Assembly: GCF_049257235.1 (NCBI RefSeq)
Contig: NZ_JBMMUF010000008.1
Coordinates: 100,677 to 164,676, forward strand
DNA from: Pseudoalteromonas sp049257235
GTDB lineage: Bacteria > Pseudomonadota > Gammaproteobacteria > Enterobacterales > Alteromonadaceae
Direction of reading: 5' to 3'
Length of the DNA: 64,000 nt
In this document: positions 8,670-16,892 of the stretch, one piece after another
Position numbering within the stretch: the stretch's first letter is position 1
How the letters are laid out: each line of letters starts with the position of its first letter
Notes under the pieces: model-generated
The model's database searches: none
What the model was told of the DNA's origin: nothing
The model's input: the letters and a program-made list of their open reading frames with translations, nothing else
Translations under genes and position numbers: made by a program

Positions 8670-11048
8670 TTAGTTTTCTTTTAGCTTGTCAGCTAAATAT
8701 AACCAAGTTTCTAGCACTGTGTCTGGGTTTAGTGATACTGAATCAATACCCTCTTGTACTAGCCATGCTGCGAAGTCTTCATGATCTGAAGGACCTTGAC
8801 CACAAATACCTACATACTTACCTTTGGCTTTAGCGGTTTTAATTGCCATAGATAGTAGCTTCTTAACCGCTGGATTGCGCTCATCAAATAGGTGCGCAAT
8901 AAGACCAGAGTCACGGTCAAGACCAAGGCTAAGCTGCGTTAAGTCATTTGAACCGATTGAGAAACCATCGAAGTATTCAAGGAATTCATCCGCAAGCAGT
9001 GCGTTTGATGGTAGTTCACACATCATGATCACTTTGAGACCATTTTCACCGCGTTTAAGGCCATGCTCTTCAAGTAATTCAATAACGCGCTTACCTTCTT
9101 CAAGCGTACGCACGAATGGGATCATGATTTCAACATTGGTCAAATCCATGTCATTGCGAACACGCTTGATAGCTTCACATTCAAGCGCAAAACATTCGCG
9201 GAAATCTTCACTGATATAACGTGACGCACCACGGAAACCAATCATTGGGTTTTCTTCTTCTGGCTCGTACTGTTGGCCACCAACAAGGTTCGCGTACTCG
9301 TTCGACTTGAAGTCAGACATACGAACGATCACTCGCTCAGGTGCGAATGCACAACCCAGCGTTGAAATACCCTCAACAAGTTTTGCGATGTAGAACTCAC
9401 GTGGAGACTCATAACCTGCAATGATATCTTTAATTTCTTCTTGTAGCTCAGGTGATTGCGCGTCGAAGTTAAGTAGCGCTTTAGGGTGAACGCCAATCAT
9501 GCGGTTAATGATGAATTCCAAGCGCGCTAGGCCAACACCTGCGTGTGGTAGACGAGCAAAGTCAAACGCGCGGTCTGGGTTACCCACGTTCATCATTATT
9601 TTTAATGGCAGGTCTGGCATTTCATCAACGCGTGAAGTCAGTACTTCATACTCAAGTTGACCTTGGTAAATGAAACCTGTGTCGCCTTCGGCACAAGACA
9701 CAGTCACTTCTTGATCCGCTTTGATTAAGTCAGTGGCGTTACCACAGCCAACTACTGCTGGAATACCTAATTCACGCGCGATGATTGCAGCGTGACATGT
9801 ACGGCCACCACGGTTAGTAACGATAGCAGCAGCACGTTTCATGATAGGTTCCCAATCAGGGTCAGTCATGTCAGTCACAAGGATGTCGCCTTGTTGTACT
9901 TTATCCATCTCATCGATAGAGTTAAGTACGCGCACAACGCCAGCACCAATTTTGTGACCGATAGCGCGACCTTCAGCAACAACGCTTGAAGTTTGCTTAA
10001 GCTGGAAACGTTCCATCACATTCGCATCTTCGTTAGAGCGCACAGTTTCTGGACGTGCTTGAACAATGTAAAGCTTGCCGTCGTTGCCATCTTTTGCCCA
10101 TTCGATGTCCATTGGACGACCGTAGTGCTTCTCGATGATCACAGCTTGCTTTGCAAGGTCCATGACTTCTTCATCAGTAATAGAGAAAGTGTTTGATTGC
10201 TCAGGTGCTACATCGACAATTTCTACTTGCTTACCATGCTCTTGGTCTTGCGAGTAAACCATTTGAATTGCTTTAGAGCCGATGTTGCGACGTACTACAG
10301 CTGGTTTGCCTTTTGCTAGCGTGCCTTTATGAACATAGAATTCATCTGGGTTTACAGCGCCTTGCACCACCATTTCACCAAGACCAAAGCTTGATGTAAC
10401 GAATACTACGTCTTCAAAACCAGACTCAGTGTCGATGCTGAACATAACACCTGAAGATGCTTTGTCAGAACGAACCATGCGCTGAATACCCGCAGACAAA
10501 GCAACGCCTTTGTGGTCGTAACCTTGGTGTACACGGTAAGAAATTGCACGGTCATTAAAGAGTGAGGCGAAAACGTGTTTGATTGCAGTCATTACTGCGT
10601 CGATACCGCGCACGTTCAAGAAGGTTTCTTGCTGGCCAGCGAATGAGGCGTCTGGCATGTCTTCTGCGGTTGCTGATGAACGTACTGCGAAAGATACGTC
10701 GTGGGCTGGGTCTGCGTGTAATTGGCCGTAGGCCTCGCGGATTGCTTTATCTAAAGCATCTTGGAAAGGTGTGTCGATGATCCACTGACGGATTTCGGCA
10801 CCAACTTTGGCCAATTCATTAACATCTTCAACGTCTAATTTATCTAGTACATCGTAGATGCGAGCATTCAATCCAGATTGCTCAAGAAACTCGTTAAATG
10901 CAAATGATGTCGTTGCAAAACCACCGGGTACTTGCACACCCGCATTAGCTAGGTTCGAAATCATTTCACCAAGAGAGGCATTCTTGCCTCCTACTCTCGG
11001 TACATCTTGCATACCAAGTTCTTGATACCAGAGAACGTATTCTTGCAC
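8670..11048 (-). CDS. ppsA: Phosphoenolpyruvate synthase
   Basis: Converts pyruvate + ATP + water to PEP + AMP + phosphate, the entry to gluconeogenesis from three-carbon compounds. The N-terminal ATP-grasp domain begins RVGGKNASLGEM. The swivelling phosphohistidine domain carries the catalytic His in GGRTCHAAIIARELG (about residue 415), and the C-terminal PEP-utilising barrel ends with GICGQGPSD, containing the catalytic Cys. I place the start at GTG 11048 because GGAGAA sits 6 bases upstream; this gives 792 residues, the E. coli length. An ATG seven codons upstream (11069) would put that ribosome site inside the gene. It is divergent from ppsR, whose product regulates it. Confidence 0.95.
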   Translation of the reverse strand: MQEYVLWYQELGMQDVPRVGGKNASLGEMISNLANAGVQVPGGFATTSFAFNEFLEQSGLNARIYDVLDKLDVEDVNELAKVGAEIRQWIIDTPFQDALDKAIREAYGQLHADPAHDVSFAVRSSATAEDMPDASFAGQQETFLNVRGIDAVMTAIKHVFASLFNDRAISYRVHQGYDHKGVALSAGIQRMVRSDKASSGVMFSIDTESGFEDVVFVTSSFGLGEMVVQGAVNPDEFYVHKGTLAKGKPAVVRRNIGSKAIQMVYSQDQEHGKQVEIVDVAPEQSNTFSITDEEVMDLAKQAVIIEKHYGRPMDIEWAKDGNDGKLYIVQARPETVRSNEDANVMERFQLKQTSSVVAEGRAIGHKIGAGVVRVLNSIDEMDKVQQGDILVTDMTDPDWEPIMKRAAAIVTNRGGRTCHAAIIARELGIPAVVGCGNATDLIKADQEVTVSCAEGDTGFIYQGQLEYEVLTSRVDEMPDLPLKIMMNVGNPDRAFDFARLPHAGVGLARLEFIINRMIGVHPKALLNFDAQSPELQEEIKDIIAGYESPREFYIAKLVEGISTLGCAFAPERVIVRMSDFKSNEYANLVGGQQYEPEEENPMIGFRGASRYISEDFRECFALECEAIKRVRNDMDLTNVEIMIPFVRTLEEGKRVIELLEEHGLKRGENGLKVIMMCELPSNALLADEFLEYFDGFSIGSNDLTQLSLGLDRDSGLIAHLFDERNPAVKKLLSMAIKTAKAKGKYVGICGQGPSDHEDFAAWLVQEGIDSVSLNPDTVLETWLYLADKLKEN

Positions 11049-11080
11049 GGAACTTTCTCCAAAAAACAAATTGTAAGTTT

Positions 11081-11100
11081 GGTCATTGTAAACAATGACC
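11081..11100. promoter_or_regulatory. Near-perfect palindrome upstream of ppsA
   Basis: GGTCATTGTAAACAATGACC has two perfect 9-bp arms around AA. It lies 32 bp upstream of the GTG start of ppsA, in the divergent ppsA/ppsR control region. It could be a repressor operator or a hairpin in the ppsA leader. It does not resemble the Cra consensus. Role inferred. Confidence 0.45.
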
Positions 11101-11195
11101 TTTTAAATGAGGCGCCGACATTCTACACTGGCAACCGCTATTGCGTAAACCGCTGCATTGCGGTTTCACCGGTGTAATTTAAAAAAGGGAGCGTT

Positions 11196-12005
11196 ATGCG
11201 CAGCGCATTTTATATCTCAGATGGCACTGCCATCACCGCGGAAGTCTTTGGAAACGCGACATTATCTTTGTTTCCTATGGAATTTGAACACACTACAATT
11301 CCATTTGTTGAAACGACTAAAAAAGCATTACAAGTGAAGGCTCAAATCGAACAAGCTGCGGCACGCAGTAATGAAAAACCCATTGTCTTCTTCACTTTTG
11401 TTAACCCAGAGCTCAGTGAAATCATCTTATCCAGTAACGCAGTGTGCTATGACTTTATCAGCGCATTTAGCAAGCAGCTGCAAGGGGAACTTGGTGTAGA
11501 GCCGGTGCCAAAAGTTCATCGCACACACAGTATTCATGAGCAGAGTTACGATTATCGGATCGCCGCTGTAAACTATGCATTGGCGAACGATGATGGTGCC
11601 AATATCAAAGACTATCAGCAGGCAGATGTTATTTTAGTGGGGGTAAGTCGCAGTGGTAAAACGCCGACAAGCCTGTATCTTGCGTTGCAATACGGTATTA
11701 AAGCGGCAAACTACCCGTTGACTCCTGATGATTTAGACTCAGGTGAGTTACCTAAATGTTTGCAGCCATACAAGAATAAGCTGTTCGGTCTAACCATAGC
11801 ACCAGAGCGCCTAGCGGCGATTCGTAATGAGCGTATGGCTAATTCTAAATATGCGTCTTTACGTCAATGTCGAATAGAAATTCGAGAAGTAGAGATGATG
11901 TATAAGCGTTTTCGCATCCCACATTACAATTCTACTCATCATTCGGTCGAGGAAATGTCAGCGAAGATAATGGCGGAAACCGGTTTGCAACGTCGCAAAT
12001 ATTAA
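11196..12005 (+). CDS. ppsR: PEP synthase regulatory protein (bifunctional kinase/pyrophosphorylase)
   Basis: 269-residue DUF299-family protein, the PpsR/YdiA type. Family members inactivate PpsA by ADP-dependent phosphorylation of a threonine next to the catalytic His and reactivate it by phosphate-dependent dephosphorylation. The nucleotide-binding P-loop is clear: GVSRSGKTPTSLYLA at about residue 152. The N-terminus SAFYISDGTAITAE is typical of the family. The ribosome site AAGGGAGCG precedes ATG. The divergent placement against ppsA supports the pairing, as in E. coli where ydiA adjoins ppsA. Confidence 0.94.
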   Translation: MRSAFYISDGTAITAEVFGNATLSLFPMEFEHTTIPFVETTKKALQVKAQIEQAAARSNEKPIVFFTFVNPELSEIILSSNAVCYDFISAFSKQLQGELGVEPVPKVHRTHSIHEQSYDYRIAAVNYALANDDGANIKDYQQADVILVGVSRSGKTPTSLYLALQYGIKAANYPLTPDDLDSGELPKCLQPYKNKLFGLTIAPERLAAIRNERMANSKYASLRQCRIEIREVEMMYKRFRIPHYNSTHHSVEEMSAKIMAETGLQRRKY

Positions 12006-12020
12006 CGTGTTTTAAGTAGA

Positions 12021-12055
12021 AAAAGCGCCGCTTAGAAAAGTCCGGCGCTTTTTTT
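12021..12055. terminator. Bidirectional rho-independent terminator
   Basis: 10-bp stem AAAAGCGCCG / CGGCGCTTTT with a 12-base loop, followed by seven further T. It separates the convergent ppsR and DAHP synthase genes. Confidence 0.85.
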
Positions 12056-12067
12056 GTACGTAGGCTA

Positions 12068-13417
12068 TTAGCTACGAGCGTCTTTGAGCAAATCTGCCAC
12101 TAAGAAGCCAAGCTCCAATACTTGATCAGCATTGAGGCGTGGATCACATTGAGTGCGATAGCGCTGAGCTAAATCTTCGTCTGACAAGCCGTATGCACCA
12201 CCAGTACATTCAGTGACATGCTGCCCCGTCATTTCAAGGTGTACACCACCGGCGTGAGAACCTTCCGCTTTATGTACTGCAAAGAATTGGCTAATTTCAC
12301 GCAAAATGTTATCGAAGCTTCGCGTTTTATACCCAGAGCTGGCCTTTTCAGTGTTGCCATGCATTGGGTCAGAACTCCAAATTACTTTGCGACCTTCTTG
12401 TTGTACGCGACGAACCAGCGCTGGCAGCTTTTCAGGCAATACATCTGCGCCCATACGCGTGATCAGCGTGAGGCGACCTGGAATATTGTCTGGGTTCACG
12501 GCATCAATCAGCTCAATCAGTTCATCAGGGGTCATGCCAGGACCAACTTTTACGCCAATTGGGTTTTTGATGCCACGGAAAAACTCAATGTGTGCATGAT
12601 CGAGTTGGCGTGTGCGCTCGCCAATCCATACAAAATGCGCAGAACAATCATACCAATCACCACTTAGGTGGTCGCGACGAGTTAGCGCTTGCTCGTAACC
12701 AAGCAGTAGCGCTTCGTGAGAGGTATAAAGTGACGTTTCGGTTAGCGATGGTGCATTCGTTGAGTTAATGCCACATACTTCCATAAACTCGAGCGCGTCT
12801 TGAATGCGATCAGCTACTTGTTGGTACTTCTCTTTTAGCGGGTTCGCTGCAACAAAGCTCATGTTCCAACGGTTTACTTGGTGTAAATCAGCAAGACCAC
12901 CCTGTGCGAATGCGCGTAGCAAATTCAGTGTAGATGCACTGTGATGATACGCCTTCATTAGACGCTGTGGGTCGGGTACACGCGCTTGCTCGGTAAATTC
13001 ATAACTATTGATAATGTCACCGCGGTATGACGGAAGGCTTACGCCATCAATTGTTTCTAAATCACTTGAACGTGGTTTTGCAAATTGACCAGCCATACGT
13101 GCGATTTTTACAACCGGACATTTGCCGCCGTAAGTCAATACAACCGCCATTTGAAGCAGTGTTTTAAATGTATCGCGAATGTTCGCTGCATTAAAATCGG
13201 CGAATGACTCTGCACAGTCACCACCTTGCAGTAAAAATGCTTTACCTTCACATACATCTTCAAGTTGTTTAAATAAACTGCGAGTCTCTTCAGCAAACAC
13301 GAGCGGCGGCGCGCTGTTAAGCTCTGCTTCAACACTGCTTAGGGCGTTTTCATCTGGGTATGTTGGTTGTTGGACGATTGGGAAATCTCTCCAACTATTT
13401 GGGCTCCAGGGCTTCAC
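12068..13417 (-). CDS. Class II 3-deoxy-7-phosphoheptulonate (DAHP) synthase
   Basis: 449 residues. Condenses PEP with erythrose 4-phosphate, the first step of the shikimate pathway. The sequence is the plant-like class II type, not the E. coli AroF/G/H class I type: it starts MKPWSPNSWRDFPIVQQP and contains FLLQGGDCAESF (about residue 62), VKIARMAGQFAKPRS (about 103) and, towards the end, SDPMHGNT and GVHLEMTGQHVTECTGG, which carry metal and substrate ligands. Its position next to ppsA/ppsR puts PEP production and a PEP-consuming enzyme together. In E. coli aroH follows ydiA, so here a class II enzyme occupies an analogous place. Confidence 0.94.
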   Translation of the reverse strand: MKPWSPNSWRDFPIVQQPTYPDENALSSVEAELNSAPPLVFAEETRSLFKQLEDVCEGKAFLLQGGDCAESFADFNAANIRDTFKTLLQMAVVLTYGGKCPVVKIARMAGQFAKPRSSDLETIDGVSLPSYRGDIINSYEFTEQARVPDPQRLMKAYHHSASTLNLLRAFAQGGLADLHQVNRWNMSFVAANPLKEKYQQVADRIQDALEFMEVCGINSTNAPSLTETSLYTSHEALLLGYEQALTRRDHLSGDWYDCSAHFVWIGERTRQLDHAHIEFFRGIKNPIGVKVGPGMTPDELIELIDAVNPDNIPGRLTLITRMGADVLPEKLPALVRRVQQEGRKVIWSSDPMHGNTEKASSGYKTRSFDNILREISQFFAVHKAEGSHAGGVHLEMTGQHVTECTGGAYGLSDEDLAQRYRTQCDPRLNADQVLELGFLVADLLKDARS

Positions 13418-13548
13418 TACTTATTTTCCTCATTCCTATTGTTACCTCACACTCGAAAGTACCGAATGGCGGGCCCTGACGCAAGGGTAAAACAAAATAA
13501 ATGGCAAATAAAAGATTATATCTTATAGAGTGAACGCAAAAACAATAA

Positions 13549-13565
13549 TGAACACATCATACTAT
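13549..13565 (-). other. Ter-like Tus binding site 1
   Basis: Reads ATAGTATGATGTGTTCA on the minus strand. The core GTATGATGTGTTC is shared exactly with the two other sites at 14133 and 14236. By analogy with E. coli Ter (C6 side = 5' of GTATG) it would stop forks arriving from the right, that is from the origin. It lies between the DAHP synthase and phosphatase genes. Confidence 0.7.
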
Positions 13566-13603
13566 AGGGTGTGCACTGGTATACTCAGCATCTTATAAAT
13601 TGA

Positions 13604-14059
13604 TTAACGATATTGTTCTAACAACGCATCAATCGCTATTTCGCACATTTCAATTACCTCAACGAAACCTTTTGCCCCGCCATAATAAGGGTCTGGTACT
13701 TGGCTTAATGTTTCGTCAGGGTGATAGTCCAACAGACGTTTGAGTTTTGCTGGCGCATCTTGTGGTTTAATAGCCTGTGCATTAGCAAAATTTTCGTCAT
13801 CCATAGTGAGGATCAAATCATATTCATAGAAATCATCCGCGGTTAATTGCTGCGCTCTTAAATCACTTAAGTCGTAACCATACATTTTGGCGTGTTCACA
13901 CGCGCGTTTATCTGGCGCCTCTCCTACGTGGTACGCTGCCGTTCCTGAGCTTGCGAATGTAAAGTTGTTAGCGCCTAGTGTTTTTGCTTTGTGTCTAGCT
14001 ATGCCATGCGCTGTTGGCGAGCGACAAATATTGCCTAAGCAAACAAACATTATTTTCAT
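13604..14059 (-). CDS. Low-molecular-weight protein tyrosine phosphatase
   Basis: 151 residues from ATG 14059, which has AAGGA five bases upstream; the upstream ATG (14128) has none. The P-loop CLGNICRSP at residue 7 (C-x4-C-R-S) and the general acid in VPDPYYGG near residue 125 mark an active LMW-PTP. Such enzymes dephosphorylate bacterial tyrosine kinases or other phosphoproteins. No Wzc-type kinase is adjacent, and the free-standing gene is flanked on both sides by Ter-like sites. It shares a divergent control region with tus. Confidence 0.88.
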   Translation of the reverse strand: MKIMFVCLGNICRSPTAHGIARHKAKTLGANNFTFASSGTAAYHVGEAPDKRACEHAKMYGYDLSDLRAQQLTADDFYEYDLILTMDDENFANAQAIKPQDAPAKLKRLLDYHPDETLSQVPDPYYGGAKGFVEVIEMCEIAIDALLEQYR

Positions 14060-14132
14060 ATCCATCCTTTTTATAAATATGTGGTGGTGTGAATTAACAA
14101 TACCTGAGATGTAGCCATTGGCAACCACACTA

Positions 14133-14149
14133 TGAACACATCATACTTA
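14133..14149 (-). other. Ter-like Tus binding site 2
   Basis: TAAGTATGATGTGTTCA on the minus strand. It matches E. coli TerB (recalled as TAAGTATGTTGTAACTA) at 12 of 17 positions, including the G paired with the C6 base. Its blocking face points right, towards the origin, so it should arrest a leftward fork about 2.3 kb from the iterons. Confidence 0.78.
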
Positions 14150-14235
14150 CACAAATACCAAGAAAACCTCAGCGCTTGTTTCGTTTATAATTGTAAGTTA
14201 ACCAAGAACATATGTGCTAAACTGCCAATATCGAT

Positions 14236-14252
14236 TATGTATGATGTGTTCG
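14236..14252 (+). other. Ter-like Tus binding site 3, at the tus promoter
   Basis: TATGTATGATGTGTTCG on the plus strand, ending 7 bp before the tus start codon. Its orientation is opposite to sites 1 and 2, so it should stop a rightward fork. A Ter site just upstream of tus also exists in E. coli (TerB), where Tus binding represses its own gene; the same autoregulation is inferred here. Confidence 0.78.
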
Positions 14253-14259
14253 CTTTTAT

Positions 14260-15132
14260 ATGAGTAATTTGAAAACCAATCTTCGTGCAACATTTGATTT
14301 AGCCCAGGAATACCTTGAGGGTCTGTGTAAATTACTAGATATCTGGCAACCCCGACAAACACATTATTTTGAGTTACCAACACCCTTATCTCACGAAGAA
14401 ACAAAAACCAAAGAGCATATAGAGGTTAAACATCATGAAAATGATATAGCGCTAACACACATAAAAAGTGCGTTTACTGATTTTTTCAAAGTCGGCGATC
14501 AAAGTGGAAAAGTCATGAAGCGTCACCCTGGCGTAGTGTGGCTACCTAAAGAAGCGTTTGTACAATTTGAACCTTACCTTCTCAAAATTAATGAGTTGAA
14601 ATCTCAATTTAAGAACACGGTACTAAGTCTGGATAATAGTGATGCACGTTTTGATCTTGTTCACAGTGCTGTACCGGGTTTAATTACACTTGCTTTTTAT
14701 CGGCAACTTCATTTTGAAGCGAACAATCCTTATTCAATTCGTTATACTTGGATGACTAAACATTCGACCAAATCTCTTACTCGTAAGTTAGCGCTCACTA
14801 TGCTTGAGAGAAGCAGTGCATATTCTAATCCCCGAATGATTGATCAGACATCTTGGCAACAGCTCGTTGAGCAAGAAAAACGTAAAGTCGCCAGTTTAAG
14901 TGAGAATGAAATGTTGCGTATCCGTCGTCCCATCAAAGTAACACCGGAAGTGAATGTTCGTTTCGCTGACAATCGACGCTACCATGTCAGTGGTGCTCTG
15001 CCCTTTTTAGTATTTGATGATAACCCTGATTTAAAGCTAGGTTTGCTAGCGAATTATCAACCCAAAGACGATCCGCGTAAACAAGAGCACGAGTACTTGG
15101 TTGAACGGCTCTATCTAGCTAAAGGTGTGTAA
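14260..15132 (+). CDS. tus: Replication terminus site-binding protein Tus
   Basis: 290 residues, close to the 309 of E. coli Tus. Matching blocks in order: EHIEVKHHE (about 52), NELKSQFKNTVLSLD (about 111), ARFDLVHSAVPGLITL (129-144), SIRYTWMTKHSTKSL (about 158) and LRIRRPIKVTPEVNVRF (about 226). The residues that form the C6-capturing pocket of E. coli Tus (F140, H144, G149) correspond to F131, H135 and G140, so polar fork arrest should be intact. Tus binds Ter DNA and stops the DnaB helicase from one side only. Three Ter-like sites lie within 720 bp upstream. Finding tus beside the replicon's own origin, rather than opposite it, is unusual. Confidence 0.93.
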   Translation: MSNLKTNLRATFDLAQEYLEGLCKLLDIWQPRQTHYFELPTPLSHEETKTKEHIEVKHHENDIALTHIKSAFTDFFKVGDQSGKVMKRHPGVVWLPKEAFVQFEPYLLKINELKSQFKNTVLSLDNSDARFDLVHSAVPGLITLAFYRQLHFEANNPYSIRYTWMTKHSTKSLTRKLALTMLERSSAYSNPRMIDQTSWQQLVEQEKRKVASLSENEMLRIRRPIKVTPEVNVRFADNRRYHVSGALPFLVFDDNPDLKLGLLANYQPKDDPRKQEHEYLVERLYLAKGV

Positions 15133-15157
15133 GTACAAACTAACTTCCTATTACTTT

Positions 15158-15185
15158 AAAAAGCCCACATTTCGTGGGCTTTGTT
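15158..15185. terminator. Terminator between tus and rep
   Basis: 9-bp stem AAAGCCCAC / GTGGGCTTT with a 5-base loop, between convergent genes. A run of A on the left gives a U-tract for the leftward rep transcript. Confidence 0.75.
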
Positions 15186-15199
15186 AGGTATTAGCTAAA

Positions 15200-16414
15200 C
15201 TATTTCTCAACGATTTCTTCTAATCGTTCCTCATCGATGATTTCTGCATCTTCGACAATGCGTTTACCACCTTGGATTTCTATTCGCTTGTTTTGTTTAT
15301 TCAATGTGAGAATCTCTTCACAGAATTGATCTGAAGGGTGCATCTCATAAACGTAGTCGATTATTTTTCCACTGTTATCATCTTTCACATTAGAAATACT
15401 GTAATCAGAGATCGCGCCTTTATCGATCAAATCCTTCATTGTCGTGGTCATATCACGACGTAACGCTTTGAGTTTATTATCGGTAATTTTGTCATCAGCA
15501 TAGATAGTGCCGTACTTTTCCATTATCGACAGTAAGCGAAAATGATACGTTTTACCTGGCGCTGCGTATCTCCATAAGTGATATAAACGCAGCATCATCC
15601 AGCGAGACAAACCACGTTTTAGTTCTTGGGCGCGGTTAAAGTAGTAACCCTTGTACTCAAGGTTATCAATCATGTTATGAACAAAGGCGTTCAAACATGC
15701 TACGCATTTTACATTACCGCCCTGCCCTTTCTTACCACTGAAGTGCAAAGAGGATAAAAAGTTCATATTCGACTCATAAAATGAGTCGTCTATATTTGAA
15801 TTTTTTGTGTCAGTCGCTGTGTACTTAAAAGATAGTTTCGAACCTTGTAGCGCTTCAAGAGATTCTTTAATTTGCGGGTATGGCATTGATTGGCCAACGG
15901 CTTTTAGCTCTTGCGCCAATTCGTTCATTGAAAAAATGACCGCATATTGAATGCCTGACTTAAAGTTAATTTTTACGATTTTACCTTTAGAGGCCAAGCG
16001 GATCAGCGCGCGTTCAACTTTCTCTTCTCTGTCAGATGGCCACACTAAGCATTCAACTTCTTCGCCTTCAAGCCGAGTACTGACTACCGCGGGTGTTATT
16101 TTGATTTCACCTTCATACAAAATGCCGTCAACTTTCTCAGAAATACGACGTGTAATGATGGTCTTTTTAGGAGCATCTTCAAGTGGCAGTTTTTTGTGGC
16201 CAGAACGAACAAAGCGACCCCATAAATCATAATGATTAAACGTATTCGAGTACGCACGCAATCCGTGCATTGAATTTTCTATGGAAATTCGAACGTCTTT
16301 GTTATCTGTAAATAAAGCGAGATTTTCATTATCTGTTGCGCTTTCAACGCCATTTATCTGGCCTCGCAAAGAGTCTGGTAAGTTTTCTACCGAGATGTTT
16401 ACCTTGCGGTTCAT
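15200..16414 (-). CDS. Plasmid-type replication initiator protein
   Basis: 404 residues. I assign it as the replicon's initiator from context and fold-like features: it is transcribed away from an iteron origin that parA flanks on the other side, and it has two basic helical regions suggestive of paired winged-helix domains (for example EEKVERALIRLASKGKI near residue 130, and AQELKRGLSRWMMLRLYHLW near residue 262). A Rep_3/RepB-like family is the best guess. It should bind the 18-bp iterons and recruit DnaA/DnaB. Three spaced cysteine/histidine residues (KCVACLNAFVHN) near residue 236 may bind metal or be structural. The acidic C-terminus is unusual. It is not RctB, which is much larger. The family is less certain than the role. 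Confidence 0.8.
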   Translation of the reverse strand: MNRKVNISVENLPDSLRGQINGVESATDNENLALFTDNKDVRISIENSMHGLRAYSNTFNHYDLWGRFVRSGHKKLPLEDAPKKTIITRRISEKVDGILYEGEIKITPAVVSTRLEGEEVECLVWPSDREEKVERALIRLASKGKIVKINFKSGIQYAVIFSMNELAQELKAVGQSMPYPQIKESLEALQGSKLSFKYTATDTKNSNIDDSFYESNMNFLSSLHFSGKKGQGGNVKCVACLNAFVHNMIDNLEYKGYYFNRAQELKRGLSRWMMLRLYHLWRYAAPGKTYHFRLLSIMEKYGTIYADDKITDNKLKALRRDMTTTMKDLIDKGAISDYSISNVKDDNSGKIIDYVYEMHPSDQFCEEILTLNKQNKRIEIQGGKRIVEDAEIIDEERLEEIVEK

Positions 16415-16674
16415 TATTATTTTCCATTGATATCGATGCCAACGTTAATATCAACACATATAAAGATAAAAGTTAATCATCAATGTTAGTAAAAATCTGA
16501 TCCCATTGTCATATAGTTTCTCGAGATCACATTTTTACCAACTCTTTACCTATATGAATACATAGGTGTAGTTTTTGGATCAGAATTTTACTTACTCGGC
16601 GCTACTCAGATCAGTTTTTTACTTACTCAGCTCGTCTTTTTGGCTCACATGCACAGAGATAACTTATTTTTGTT

Positions 16675-16694
16675 TTATTTTTGTACAAAAATAA
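16675..16694. promoter_or_regulatory. Perfect 20-bp palindrome in the origin
   Basis: TTATTTTTGTACAAAAATAA is fully self-complementary and is preceded by a half copy (CTTATTTTTG at 16663). It lies between the two iteron groups. It could be an operator for a dimeric protein or a cruciform-prone element. It is not iteron-related. Confidence 0.5.
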
Positions 16695-16711
16695 GTGAGG
16701 ATTTTTGTCTG

Positions 16712-16892
16712 TGTGCATAACTACGAATGCGCTTAGTAGAGATCTGATCTATAGCAAGTAAGGATCCGATCTCTATGTACTTATCACGACGTTTTCATAG
16801 TGGGAATGTGCATAACTGGCGGTTGTAAGTTAGTAAAAATACGATCTATACAGTAAATTTTGTGAACATATATGTAGGTAAGCTGTGCATAA
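16712..16892 (-). promoter_or_regulatory. Three DnaA boxes
   Basis: TTATGCACA occurs three times on the minus strand at 16712-16720, 16807-16815 and 16884-16892, fitting the relaxed DnaA box TTWTNCACA. All have the same orientation, 95 and 77 bp apart, and alternate with iterons. Confidence 0.75.

Noticed and set aside
13418..14259. dif-like recombination site near the proposed terminus
   Set aside because: Searched by eye for a 28-bp XerCD-type site with two 11-bp arms; none found.
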